The notes under the pieces: model-generated
The model's database searches: none
What the model saw: the letters and a program-made list of their open reading frames with translations, nothing else
What the model was told of the DNA's origin: nothing
Translations under genes and position numbers: made by a program
Shown: positions 25,596 through 34,964 of the stretch, piece by piece
How positions within the stretch are numbered: the first letter of the stretch is position 1
Layout: the number at the start of each line of letters is the position of its first letter
NCBI RefSeq assembly: GCF_028369105.1
Contig: NZ_JAQNDO010000001.1
Span: forward strand, 2,473,711 to 2,537,710
DNA length: 64,000 nt
Direction: 5' to 3'
Source: Polyangium mundeleinium
Lineage (GTDB): Bacteria; Myxococcota_A; Polyangia; Polyangiales; Polyangiaceae

Positions 25596-27590
25596 CTACG
25601 GGGTTTTTCGTTCGACCCGCAACCGATAGGGCCCCGCGTCCTTCTCTCTGGGCCCGTCGACGATGATCTTGTATTTTCGGGCCATGAGGTTCTGTTTTGT
25701 GATCAACGGGCGACGCGGCGCGCGCTCCCTGACGCACACACTCGGGACCATCTCGCCCTCGACGAAGACGGACAGCGCCGGCGTCCAGCCCGGCGTCTCG
25801 ACGCGGAAGAGGTAATCGCCGGTCTCCTTGATTTCGAGGAGCCATTCGTCATCGTTGCCGTAGGATGCGCAGAGCGCGGAGTCGTCGGTCGATTTCGACG
25901 TATCCCCCGCGACCTCGCGGCCGATCTCGAGGATGCCGCCATTCGCGAGCGGCACCTCCTCCTGCACGCGCAGCGTGTACGCGCCCGCGTCGCCGCCGAA
26001 CCCGTCGACGACGACCTGGACCTTGGCGCCTCGCGCGAGGGAAACGTGCACGATGGACGAGCTGTAGTAGCCGGCCCGATCATCATTGCAAGTGAGGAGC
26101 CCTCCGCCCGCGTGGGAAAGCGCGAGCGCACCGTCGTACTCGCTGTCGAGCTGCAAGGCATAAAGGCCGGCGTGCGGGGCCGTGAACGTCCAGGTCTCGT
26201 CCGGCGAGCCTTCCGCGATGACACAATCCAGGGAAAAACCGTCGTGCGCGCCGCTCGTATTTCCGCGCGCCGCGGCGCCGAGCGTCAACGCGCCACGCGC
26301 GCGTGACGGGCCTCGCGGGGCCGGCCGGGGGAGGTCCCCTCCGGGGTACGTGCCGATCCCGTCGGATGCCAGGATCGCGAGATCGATCGCGCCTTGGCGC
26401 TGCCGTACGAGCACCGGCGCTCCCAGGGCCGTCACCCTGGGTCGCTCCATCGAAGGGGATCCCACGACCGCGGGGGCATTGTTCGGACAACCTCGGAATC
26501 GGTCGCTGAGCTTGTGATGCGTCGGCGGGGTGCAGAGGCGCATCGGGCCAGAAGCGCCGAGGACGAGCATGCTGTCCACGAGCGAAATGCGGCCCTCCGG
26601 GAGCTCGTCGATCGGGAGGAGCGGCAGGCCCGTGTACGGATCCGACGGACCCTCCAGCGTCGGCGCCTCGGTCCTCGGCTCGATGGGACCTGGCGCGAGC
26701 GGAGCGGGCTCGCCGATGGCGATACGCCCGTCGCTCAGCCGCGCGAAGAGACGCGCTTCGAGCGGCGCGTGGCCGTGGACCGATCGCCCCGCCGCGTCGT
26801 GCTCCGAGTCGAATCGACCGATCCCGGGGAGCCATTGCACCTTCCGGCGGAGCCAAGGCATACCGTCGTACGCGGGCTTGTCGGCGGACAGGACCGAGAT
26901 GGCGCCCGAGCGCTGGACAACGACCCATACGGCGCGCTCATTGTCGAGCGTGCGGAGGGCGAGATGGCCCCGCGGCGGGAGCGCGACCACGCCGAGCGGG
27001 GCAGGCAGGGAGGGGCGTTCGAGGGAAGCCATCGGCGGAGGCGTTCGAGACGGCGCCGACGCCTTCGGTTTCGCCGCCGGCAACTCGAATGCGTACCCCG
27101 CGTGGGGCGGATCCGCGAGGTACACGAACCGCGGCAGCAAGATCCGTCGAGGGACGGCGATGACCTGCGCGATGCCCACCGCGATCAAAATACACTCGCC
27201 GCCGAAATACTTCCTCGAAAGCCTCAACGTGCCCGCGGCGTCGACCTCGACCGCATCGATCTCCGGCTCGCAGGCGCCGCCGTCATACGCCGCGCCGAGC
27301 ACCACGTGGGTGTCGAAATCAACACGCGGCAGAGGGCCTTTTGCGTGGACGGCGCGCCAGAGCGAGCGCAGCTCGTCCTCGTCGGTCGCGAGCCACGCGC
27401 CCTCCGTCCCGAACTGCTGCGACCTGCCATTCGCGAGCACGCGCAAGCCGCCGGGCTCGGCGCTCGTCGCGCGGGCGATCACCCCGACGGGCTTGGGCGC
27501 CTCCGAGAGCGGGCTGCCGCGGAGGGCGTCCGTGCAGCCCGCGAGCGAAAACGAGAGCGCGAGGAGGAGCGAACAGAACACGCGCGGCAT
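25596..27590 (-). CDS. Lipoprotein with two C-terminal PPC-like domains
   Basis: A 664-residue protein with a strong signal and lipobox (LLLALSFSLAGC). The N-terminal half (residues 60-150) has a small beta domain with YDGGACEP; the middle is unassigned with a Pro-rich linker. The last 200 residues hold two tandem beta-sandwiches like bacterial pre-peptidase C-terminal (PPC) domains (WTFTAPHAGLYALQLDSEYD, SIVHVSLARGAKVQVVVDGF, then EWLLEIKETGDYLFRVETPG). PPC domains usually flank secreted proteases, but no protease domain is visible here. Probably surface exposed. Confidence 0.82.
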   Translation of the reverse strand: MPRVFCSLLLALSFSLAGCTDALRGSPLSEAPKPVGVIARATSAEPGGLRVLANGRSQQFGTEGAWLATDEDELRSLWRAVHAKGPLPRVDFDTHVVLGAAYDGGACEPEIDAVEVDAAGTLRLSRKYFGGECILIAVGIAQVIAVPRRILLPRFVYLADPPHAGYAFELPAAKPKASAPSRTPPPMASLERPSLPAPLGVVALPPRGHLALRTLDNERAVWVVVQRSGAISVLSADKPAYDGMPWLRRKVQWLPGIGRFDSEHDAAGRSVHGHAPLEARLFARLSDGRIAIGEPAPLAPGPIEPRTEAPTLEGPSDPYTGLPLLPIDELPEGRISLVDSMLVLGASGPMRLCTPPTHHKLSDRFRGCPNNAPAVVGSPSMERPRVTALGAPVLVRQRQGAIDLAILASDGIGTYPGGDLPRPAPRGPSRARGALTLGAAARGNTSGAHDGFSLDCVIAEGSPDETWTFTAPHAGLYALQLDSEYDGALALSHAGGGLLTCNDDRAGYYSSSIVHVSLARGAKVQVVVDGFGGDAGAYTLRVQEEVPLANGGILEIGREVAGDTSKSTDDSALCASYGNDDEWLLEIKETGDYLFRVETPGWTPALSVFVEGEMVPSVCVRERAPRRPLITKQNLMARKYKIIVDGPREKDAGPYRLRVERKTP

Positions 27591-27687
27591 ACGGGCAAGA
27601 AGACCAACTTCGCCCGGCATGTCAAGCGTGTCCCGGGGAGGGGAGGGGAGGAATGAGCGCGCCCGCGGCGGAGCGCGCTCCCATCCG

Positions 27688-29517
27688 TCAGTTCTTGACG
27701 AACCCTTGGCGGATGTAGGTCACCGGCGCTTCGACCGTGTATTCGTATCGATAGTTGAAGCGCGATTGCTTGCGCGCCTCGGCGATGTAGGCGTCGAACG
27801 TGGCCTCTTTGCCGATCGACCCGTGGTACGTGCCGAGGTTGCGCTCGGGATCCGGGTACGAGACGGCCGTTTTCGTGGCGTCCATCTCCTTCGACGTCAC
27901 GAGCCACTCGTCGTAGGATTGGCCGGTCGCGTTCGCGCCGAATTCGAACCAGCCCTTCGTGGCCGCGCTCGAATGCCAGTGGTTCGCGAGGAAGGTCACG
28001 CCGGCGTTGTACGGCTGGTTGAAGAACCGCGCGAGCTCCTCGCCCCGGAGCGGCGACTGGAAATCGTTGGACTCGACCTTCACGTTCGTGAGCGCCGTCG
28101 TGGAGAAGCGGATCCCTCCGCGCCAGTCGTAGACGATGTTGTTCCGGATCGTGAGGTCCTTGATCGCCTCGTCCGGGACCTGCATCGGGTCGTATTTGCG
28201 CGTGAGCTCGAAGGCGACGTGATTGCCGCCCGCGGTCTTGTCGTGCGTGAGGATGTTGTTCTCGACGACCGCCGACTTGATGTTGCCGATCTGGATGCCG
28301 ACCCCGCGCGTCTCGGCCTCCGTGATGTCGCCCGCGTCACTCACCACATTGCCGGTCACGGTGCCGGTGACGCCGCCGGAGACCGGCGTCGCCGGCCCAT
28401 TCGTCAAGCCAAACGAGAAGCCGATGGGATTCTCGACGACGAGGTTGCCGTCCACGGTGCCGCCCGCGCGCGCCTGGAGCCCGTGGCTCGCCGCGCGCGT
28501 CGTGATGTTGCCGCGGATCGTCACCTTCGAGCAAGACGACTGGATGTAGACGTTGTGGTTGGAGATCGTCGCATTCGCGCCGGGCACCTGCGAATTCCAG
28601 CCGTTGTGGTCGAAGATGTTCCCTTCGAGGACGAGCACGTCGACGTTCATCGCATAAAAGCCCTCGGCGTCGTCGGTGATCACGCTCGGATTCGGATCCT
28701 CGAGTTTGTACGCGTCGACGATGACCGAGCGGCGCAGCCGGACATTGTTGATTTTGCCCTCGACGCCCTGGAGGCTCAGGTTGTTCGTGTAGGACTGGAT
28801 CATCAGATCCTCGAAGAGCAGGTCGCCGCCCTTCGCCAGCCACACCACGCCCTCGTCGCCCGCCGGGCCCACGAAATCGGGGCTCGCGGGGTCGCGGGTG
28901 TTCGCGTGGAAATGAAGCCCCACGAAAGCGAGGTGCTGGAGCGTGGGGCCGGCGTCCGCGGAGAGCCCGCGTTTCGCGCCCGTCTTGAGGAGCGGGCGCG
29001 CAACGGCGTCGCCGTACGTCGAGACGACCATCAACTCCGACGTGCCTCGGCCCGAGAGCGTCCACGTGCCGAGCCCCTCGTTCCAGGCGTCGCCGCGCTT
29101 CAGGAGCAGCCAATCCGGGAAGCCATCGCGCAGGAGTTGCTTGCCCTTGGCGATCGTCTTGACGGCCTTCTCCGGGGAAAGGCCGTCGTTCTCGTCGTTG
29201 CCGTCCGAGCTGGATACGTAGACCTTTTGGGTGTCGTCGCTCTCCTTGAAGTTGGTCCATCCAACGGTCGGATCCCAGGGCGGACCCGCATCCGCGGCGC
29301 CGCTCCCTCCGGCGCCCCCGTCGCCGCCCGTGCCTCCGACGCCGCCCGTACCTCCGATGCCGCCTGCGCCGCCCGTGTTGGTCCCCGTGGAGGTCGATCC
29401 GCTCGCGCCCGGCCCGGGATCCGTGCCGCAGCCCTGCGTGAGAGCGAACGCTCCGAGGAGCCCCAGGAGCACGGGGGCCACGGCGAATGAAGTCGAACGC
29501 GTGATCTTCGAAAGCAT
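27688..29517 (-). CDS. Right-handed beta-helix lipoprotein (pectate-lyase-like fold)
   Basis: A 609-residue protein: signal with lipobox (LTQGC), a Gly-rich linker of GGxGG units, then KVYVSSSDGNDENDGLSPEK, which opens many parallel beta-helix proteins. Repeating beta-helix coils follow (NNVRLRRSVIVDAYK, LVLEGNIFDHNGWNS, VTIRGNITTRAASHGLQ, AVVENNILTHDKT, LTIRNNIVYDWRGGIRF). Such folds occur in polysaccharide lyases and in binding proteins; catalytic Asp/Lys residues cannot be assigned by eye. It is divergent from the kelch protein gene, with about 200 bases between the starts. Confidence 0.88.
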   Translation of the reverse strand: MLSKITRSTSFAVAPVLLGLLGAFALTQGCGTDPGPGASGSTSTGTNTGGAGGIGGTGGVGGTGGDGGAGGSGAADAGPPWDPTVGWTNFKESDDTQKVYVSSSDGNDENDGLSPEKAVKTIAKGKQLLRDGFPDWLLLKRGDAWNEGLGTWTLSGRGTSELMVVSTYGDAVARPLLKTGAKRGLSADAGPTLQHLAFVGLHFHANTRDPASPDFVGPAGDEGVVWLAKGGDLLFEDLMIQSYTNNLSLQGVEGKINNVRLRRSVIVDAYKLEDPNPSVITDDAEGFYAMNVDVLVLEGNIFDHNGWNSQVPGANATISNHNVYIQSSCSKVTIRGNITTRAASHGLQARAGGTVDGNLVVENPIGFSFGLTNGPATPVSGGVTGTVTGNVVSDAGDITEAETRGVGIQIGNIKSAVVENNILTHDKTAGGNHVAFELTRKYDPMQVPDEAIKDLTIRNNIVYDWRGGIRFSTTALTNVKVESNDFQSPLRGEELARFFNQPYNAGVTFLANHWHSSAATKGWFEFGANATGQSYDEWLVTSKEMDATKTAVSYPDPERNLGTYHGSIGKEATFDAYIAEARKQSRFNYRYEYTVEAPVTYIRQGFVKN

Positions 29518-29725
29518 GAGAATCTCCAGCGCGCGCCCCTCGCCGGGATGACGAGGGAAGGAATCAATCTCACGGAGTTTTGCGCAGTCCGTCAAGCGTC
29601 GTGAAGGTCGTTTCCGTGCGATACGAAAGCGCAGCGCCTGGCCATTGACGCGGGAGGGGCTTGACGCCGCGCGTCCCCAGGTCTTCGATGCTCCGCTTTC
29701 CGACCTGCTTCAGGAGATCCACTGC

Positions 29726-32680
29726 ATGCAATCGATTCGCCCGTACCGGCGTGCCCTGCTCGTGCCGCTGCTCCTGCTTCCGTTCGGCGCTGCCTGGGGC
29801 GGCGCGGGGTGCAGCAGCGAGGAGCCGCTCGGTGCGTCGTCCGGGCCCGCGCGCGCCGAATTCACGCCTCGCGTGATCCTGCGCGAGGCGGCGGCGCTGC
29901 GCGAGCGTTTCCCGGCGCAGGCGGCGCGGATCCTCGACGCGGACGCGCTCTTCGTGGGCAGCGACGAGGGGTTTTCCCCGGCGCCGAGCGGCGCGCAAAA
30001 GGCGCGCTGGGTCCGCTCGCCGGCCTTCCCGAGCGAGGCTCCGAGCGAGGAGGTTCACGAAGAGGCGAGGTCTTTGCCGAGCGGCCTCAGCGCGCGTTTC
30101 CCGCGTCGCGCCGAGGATCCGGTGCGCTTCGAGCTGCCCGGGGATGTTTCGGTGCACGTGCGCGAGATCGGCGCGGGCGGCGAGGGCGCGATCGCCGCGC
30201 ATGCGGTCGCATACGGGCGAGCGGACGGGACTTCGTTCTGGACGGTGACGGGAGCGGGGTACGAGGAATGGTTGTGGCTGGAGCCGGGCGTCGCGGCGCC
30301 TGATCACGCAGCGGTCGCTTGGTCGATCGAGGGCGCCGAGGTACGGCAGGCGGGGGACGCGGTGGAGCTCCTCGATGGCCGCGGCGCGTCGCGAATCCGC
30401 GTGACGGCGCCGGAGGCGTTCGCGGCATCGGGCCGGCCCGTCGCGGCGCGGCTCGTCGCGCGCGGCGATACGATCGAGGTATGGGTCGACGACGCAAACG
30501 GAGAGGAGGTGCTCGTCGATCCGGTGTGGACGCCGACCGGGGCCCTCAATGCGACACGAGCCTATCACACCACGAATTTGCTCCCGAGTGGCAAGGTCCT
30601 CGTGACCTCGGGGCACAATGGGATGAGTTATGTGGCGTCGAGCGAGCTTTACGATCCCGCCACCGGGAGCTGGACGTATGCGGGGTCCGTGATGTACGGG
30701 CGCGCCGGGCACCAATCGGCCGTCCTCACGGGGGGGCAGGTGCTCATCATCGGAGGTTGGGACGGCGGCTCGGATTGCCTCAGGTTTACCGAAATCCATA
30801 CGCCTTGGATGAAGACGTGGTCCCTTGCAGCCCCCCTCGGCGTCGCGCGTTGCGCCGTCTCGGTCGCGCTGATGGCCAATGGCAAGGTGATGGCTTCGGG
30901 CGGCCTCACGTACGGCCAAACGGCGATGGCCTCGGCGGAGGTTTATGATCCGAGCACGAATACCTGGACGCCGACCGGGCCCATGAACGAGCCACGCGCA
31001 ACCCACGCGCTGCAGGCGCTCCCGAATGGCAAGGTGCTCGCCATCGGCGGCGCGCCGACCCCGACCTCGTCGGCCTATGTCTCCGCGGAGATCTACGATC
31101 CGACGACAAACGCCTGGACCGCCGTCGCGCCGATGAATGCGGCGCGCGCGCAGCACACGTCGACGCTCCTGCCGACGGGCCAGGTCCTCGTCGTGGGCGG
31201 GACGAGCTCCTCGAATGGCGCCCTCGACACCGCGGAGCTTTATGATCCGGCGACGAACACCTGGACGTCCGCGGGCGTGATGAGCGAGGCACGACGCCTC
31301 CACTCGGCCACGTTGCTCCCGGGCAACGAGGTGCTCGTCGCGGGCGGGATGCGCCCCGACACCTCGTCGTCGGGCACCACGGACATCTATCACGTCGAGA
31401 CGAACCTCTGGACCCCGGCCGGCGCGCTGGTCGGCGCACGCTATCGCCACGGGGCGGCGCTGCTCGGGATGGGCACGGTCCTCGTCGCAGGGGGGCAGCA
31501 TGGCCTGGGGTACATCGGCACCGCCGAGCTCCTCACCGGGGCCGACGCGCTCGGCGCGGCCTGCGCCCTTGGCCTCGATTGCAAGAGCGGCTACTGCGTT
31601 GATGGCGTCTGCTGCGATACCGCGTGCAACGCCGGCGCCTGCGACGCCTGCTCCGTGGCTGCCGGCGCCGCCACGAATGGCACCTGCGCGCTGCTCACCG
31701 GCAACACGTGCCAGGACGGCAATGCCTGCAGCCAGAATGACGTCTGCCAGAGCGGCGTGTGTGTCGGGACCGTCCCCGTCGTTTGTCCCCCGCCGAACGA
31801 CGTCTGCCATGTGCAGGGCACCTGCGATCCGCAGACCGGTTTCTGCGGGAACCCGAGCGCGCCGGACGGGACGGCTTGCAGCGATGAAAATGCCTGCACC
31901 ACCGGAGACGTTTGCCAGGCGGGGACGTGCATGGGCAGCTCCGTCGTTTGCGCCCCGTCGGACGATTGTCACGTCGCCGGCGTGTGTGATCCGGTGACCG
32001 GCTGCTCGAATGCCGCGAAGCCCGACGGCGCCGCGTGCAACGACGGAGACGCGTGCAGCCAGACGGACAACTGCCAGGCGGGCACGTGCGTCGGAACGAC
32101 CCCGGTCGTCTGCGCGCCGATCGACGCTTGCCATGACATCGGCACGTGTGACCCCGTCACGGGGCAATGCTCCGCGCCGGTCAAACCGGAGGGCACGTTC
32201 TGCGACGACGGCAATGCCTGCACGCAGACGGACGCGTGCCAGGCCGGCGTTTGCCTCGGCGCGAACGCGATCACGTGTGCGCCGCCCGACGCCTGCCACG
32301 AGGAGGGCGCTTGTCATGCCGTGAGCGGCGTCTGTGTGTACCCAGCCAAACCCGATGGCGCGGCCTGCCCGGGGGGCACGTGCGCGGCGGGCGTGTGCAT
32401 GCACGACGGCGTGGGCGGAGGCGGCGGCACGGGGGGTATGGGAGGCGTGGGCGGCAGCGGCGGCGCCGGCGGGAATGGGAGCGGCGGCGGCGTGGGCGTG
32501 GGCGGCTCGAATGCCGGCACGGGCGGGGACGCGAGTATCGGCGCGGGCGGGAGCGACCTGATCATGGGCGGCGGTTGTAGTTGCAGGATGAACGGAATCA
32601 CGCCGACAGGCTTCCCGGCGGCGACGGCGGCGCTCCTTCTCGGGTTTGCCATGGGGCGCCGACGCGGGCGAGCGAGGTAG
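29726..32680 (+). CDS. Kelch-repeat, Cys-rich lipoprotein with MYXO-CTERM-like tail
   Basis: A 984-residue protein. CAGGAG precedes the ATG by about ten bases. It has a signal with a Cys at AGC, an N-terminal domain (residues 40-270), six kelch-type motifs (LLPSGKVLVTSGHNGMSY, ELYDPATGSWTYAGSV, LPNGKVLAIGG, LLPTGQVLVVGG, LLPGNEVLVAGG), then about six Cys-rich units (CKSGYCVDGVCCDTAC, CQDGNACSQNDVCQSG, CSDENACTTGDVCQAG). A Gly-rich linker, CSC, a hydrophobic helix and an Arg-rich end (FAMGRRRGRAR) form a probable sorting signal. This architecture is common in Polyangiaceae. Both a lipobox and a C-terminal anchor signal seem present, which is odd. Confidence 0.9.
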   Translation: MQSIRPYRRALLVPLLLLPFGAAWGGAGCSSEEPLGASSGPARAEFTPRVILREAAALRERFPAQAARILDADALFVGSDEGFSPAPSGAQKARWVRSPAFPSEAPSEEVHEEARSLPSGLSARFPRRAEDPVRFELPGDVSVHVREIGAGGEGAIAAHAVAYGRADGTSFWTVTGAGYEEWLWLEPGVAAPDHAAVAWSIEGAEVRQAGDAVELLDGRGASRIRVTAPEAFAASGRPVAARLVARGDTIEVWVDDANGEEVLVDPVWTPTGALNATRAYHTTNLLPSGKVLVTSGHNGMSYVASSELYDPATGSWTYAGSVMYGRAGHQSAVLTGGQVLIIGGWDGGSDCLRFTEIHTPWMKTWSLAAPLGVARCAVSVALMANGKVMASGGLTYGQTAMASAEVYDPSTNTWTPTGPMNEPRATHALQALPNGKVLAIGGAPTPTSSAYVSAEIYDPTTNAWTAVAPMNAARAQHTSTLLPTGQVLVVGGTSSSNGALDTAELYDPATNTWTSAGVMSEARRLHSATLLPGNEVLVAGGMRPDTSSSGTTDIYHVETNLWTPAGALVGARYRHGAALLGMGTVLVAGGQHGLGYIGTAELLTGADALGAACALGLDCKSGYCVDGVCCDTACNAGACDACSVAAGAATNGTCALLTGNTCQDGNACSQNDVCQSGVCVGTVPVVCPPPNDVCHVQGTCDPQTGFCGNPSAPDGTACSDENACTTGDVCQAGTCMGSSVVCAPSDDCHVAGVCDPVTGCSNAAKPDGAACNDGDACSQTDNCQAGTCVGTTPVVCAPIDACHDIGTCDPVTGQCSAPVKPEGTFCDDGNACTQTDACQAGVCLGANAITCAPPDACHEEGACHAVSGVCVYPAKPDGAACPGGTCAAGVCMHDGVGGGGGTGGMGGVGGSGGAGGNGSGGGVGVGGSNAGTGGDASIGAGGSDLIMGGGCSCRMNGITPTGFPAATAALLLGFAMGRRRGRAR

Positions 32681-32759
32681 ACCGTTTCGTATCGGAGGGG
32701 CGTCGCCAGGCGCAAAATCGCTTGACAAGGGCTGGTCACTTCGCAGACGTTGGCCCGCA

Positions 32760-34514
32760 ATGCGTCCGGACAATCACATTCGCATGGGCTGGGTACTCCT
32801 TGCCGCCCTCATCGGGGCTGGCGTGGGGTGTGGAAACAAGGAGGGCGCCGGGGGGGGCGCTGCGCCGGGAACTTCCGGTGCTTCGTCGGCCGCCGCGCCT
32901 GCATCCACGGGGGCGGCGCCCGCTGGCGGGAGTGAGGGGGCGGCCGTGCAGCCGACGACGCCCCCCTCGACGAAGAGCATTCAGGTCAGCATCAAGGACC
33001 TCCAGCTCTTCCACCCGTACTCGTCCGAGCGCGCGATGCCGAGCGTGCGCGACAACGGCACGTTCAGCACGCGCGACCAGAATTCCGCGTATGGCCTCGG
33101 CATCATCATCGAGGCGACGAACGACACGGGCGAGGTGCTCTCCGACGCGTGGTTCGAGGGCAGCCTGCGCTTCGTCAATGGCGACCGCGAGGTCGAGTGC
33201 AAGTTCGGCCCCGATTCGGTCGGCGATCTCTACAACACCACGTACACCCTCCAGTTCAACAACGTCCCCGACGACGCGAAGGCCGACCCGTTCACGGGCG
33301 AAAAGCCCTCGGCGTGGCGGAACGAGAGCAACTCGACGAACGAGAGCGTCTGGCGGCCGGGGGAGAAGATCCGGCTCATGTCGCGGAAGAACGAGTGCGA
33401 GTCGGTCGTGATCGCGGACATGCCGCCCTCGCAGATCCGCGGCCGCATCGTGGTCAAGGCGAACAAGGTGTTCGTGAAATCGTATGCGTCGGTGTTCGAC
33501 GAGGGCGCCTTCGATCTGGCGCTCGTCGGGGATTCCGTGCGTATCCGCGACAAGGCGTCGGGCCACATCGCCTTCGTGCCCGTCCGCGAGGAGGCGGAGG
33601 GCAATCGGAGCGCGCGGAACAACGTCCTCACGATGACGGCGGCCAAGGACGCCTCGAAGGACGCGCCCGCCGTGCCGCTCACGCACCTCGAGCTGCGCTA
33701 CCCGATTCGCTACACGCGGGCGGACATCCTCGAGAGCGCGCCGCTCGAATTCGATCTGCCGCCGCCGTCGATGACGATGCAAATGGTCAAGCTCCCGAGC
33801 GGGGAGATGGTGCACGCGTCGGGCAACGTCCTCGTGTACGTCAAGGAAAACAAGGTCGTCTACCAGGACATGGCGAAGGCGAAGCTCAGCCTGCTCGGCA
33901 TCTCCCGCGAGGACGTGCCGGGGGCGAGGCCGGAGGTGACGTTCACGAAGAACGAGCTCTCCGGCTCGGTGAAGAACGCGACGATCACCGATCACGTGGA
34001 CGATTCGGCGCTTTCGAAGGGGCAACGCAAGCTCAGCGTGACGTGGAACCTGCACCTGCAGGGCGACGGCATCGACCGGCGCCTGCGGGTTCCGTTCGAC
34101 ATCGCGTCGAGCGAATACGAGAAGGCGGCCGGGGACCTCCAGAAGGTCGACGGCGGAGACGCCGCCGCGGTGGCGGACGCGAAGGCGGCCGAGGCGAAGG
34201 CGAAGGCCGCGAAGAGCGCGGCCGAGACGAAATACAAGAGCGGCATGAAAGGCGAGCGCGAGAAGCTCGCGAAGGCCTTCGCGTGCGCCGAGGTGAAGAT
34301 CGCGACGAACCGCGGGACGAAGAGCCCGTCCAATGGAAAGGCCGTGGGCGAGGCGTGCAAGGCGCTCGTCACGGGGAGCGACGACCTCGAGGTGACGATC
34401 ACGTATACGCTCGAGCGGTACGAGATCCCGGTCGCGCTCGTGTACTCGCTCGGCGGCGATTTCACCTGGAACCCCATCGCGAGCGCGCCGCTGCTACGTC
34501 TCGACCCGCGCTGA
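32760..34514 (+). CDS. Large lipoprotein of unknown function
   Basis: A 584-residue protein with a lipobox (LIGAGVGC), a Gly/Ala/Ser linker and a long mature part. It contains beta-rich stretches (IIIEATNDTGEVLSDAWFEG) and an Ala/Lys-rich coiled-coil-like helix near residues 475-515 (DAKAAEAKAKAAKSAAETK). No enzyme motif is seen. A TTGACA at 32722-32727, 32 bases upstream of the ATG, may be a -35 element, though no good -10 follows. The start could also be the ATG at 32784. It is followed by strong hairpins. Confidence 0.85.
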   Translation: MRPDNHIRMGWVLLAALIGAGVGCGNKEGAGGGAAPGTSGASSAAAPASTGAAPAGGSEGAAVQPTTPPSTKSIQVSIKDLQLFHPYSSERAMPSVRDNGTFSTRDQNSAYGLGIIIEATNDTGEVLSDAWFEGSLRFVNGDREVECKFGPDSVGDLYNTTYTLQFNNVPDDAKADPFTGEKPSAWRNESNSTNESVWRPGEKIRLMSRKNECESVVIADMPPSQIRGRIVVKANKVFVKSYASVFDEGAFDLALVGDSVRIRDKASGHIAFVPVREEAEGNRSARNNVLTMTAAKDASKDAPAVPLTHLELRYPIRYTRADILESAPLEFDLPPPSMTMQMVKLPSGEMVHASGNVLVYVKENKVVYQDMAKAKLSLLGISREDVPGARPEVTFTKNELSGSVKNATITDHVDDSALSKGQRKLSVTWNLHLQGDGIDRRLRVPFDIASSEYEKAAGDLQKVDGGDAAAVADAKAAEAKAKAAKSAAETKYKSGMKGEREKLAKAFACAEVKIATNRGTKSPSNGKAVGEACKALVTGSDDLEVTITYTLERYEIPVALVYSLGGDFTWNPIASAPLLRLDPR

Positions 34515-34551
34515 GCGGGTCCTCGGCGGCTCTGCGCGTCAGCAGAGCCGC
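34503..34551. terminator. Double hairpin between convergent genes
   Basis: First stem GACCCGC-GCTGA-GCGGGTC (34503-34521) overlaps the upstream stop codon. The second is a perfect 10-bp stem GCGGCTCTGC, six-base loop, GCAGAGCCGC (34526-34551), whose loop holds the stop codon of the opposite gene. Probably a bidirectional terminator. Confidence 0.65.
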
Positions 34552-34838
34552 TCGCACGGGTACTGTCCACGCACGTTCGCCAGGAAATACCGACCCAGCG
34601 AGGGTGCGTGGAGCAGCTCGTCGTGCACCTCCGGGGGCACGCCGCTGTAGCGGTAGAGCCTGCCGTCCTTGAATTCAAGGTCGAGCTCGTGCGCTTCGGG
34701 GTTGTACCCGACGCTGCGCAGGCTCGTGGACGTCACCGGGACGCGCGGCGGGAAGTCCTCGGGTGCCTCCGTTTCACACGGACGAACCCAGTCCGCGGGC
34801 AAACCCTGATCACCTATGCTGGAGCGGCGGTTCTGCAT
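34539..34838 (-). CDS. KTSC-domain protein
   Basis: A 99-residue protein whose last 65 residues form a KTSC domain: VTSTSLRSVGYNPEAHELDL, FKDGRLYRYSGVPPEVHDEL and SLGRYFLANVRGQY. The family takes its name from a Lys-Thr-Ser-Cys motif in C-terminal domains of lysyl-tRNA synthetases; here the corresponding positions differ. Function is unknown, with a nucleic-acid or tRNA link suggested for the family. The ATG at 34838 is chosen because upstream codons look non-coding. Confidence 0.85.
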   Translation of the reverse strand: MQNRRSSIGDQGLPADWVRPCETEAPEDFPPRVPVTSTSLRSVGYNPEAHELDLEFKDGRLYRYSGVPPEVHDELLHAPSLGRYFLANVRGQYPCERLC

Positions 34839-34964
34839 GCAGACCACGTTCCGCGACGAACGTGCCTTCACCGGGACGAACCTGCTTGCTGTGCTTGTCG
34901 TTTGTCTGCGGTTGCACACGACCAGGGTTGACGGCGCCGGGCGGCCTGGGATACGAAATCGAGC

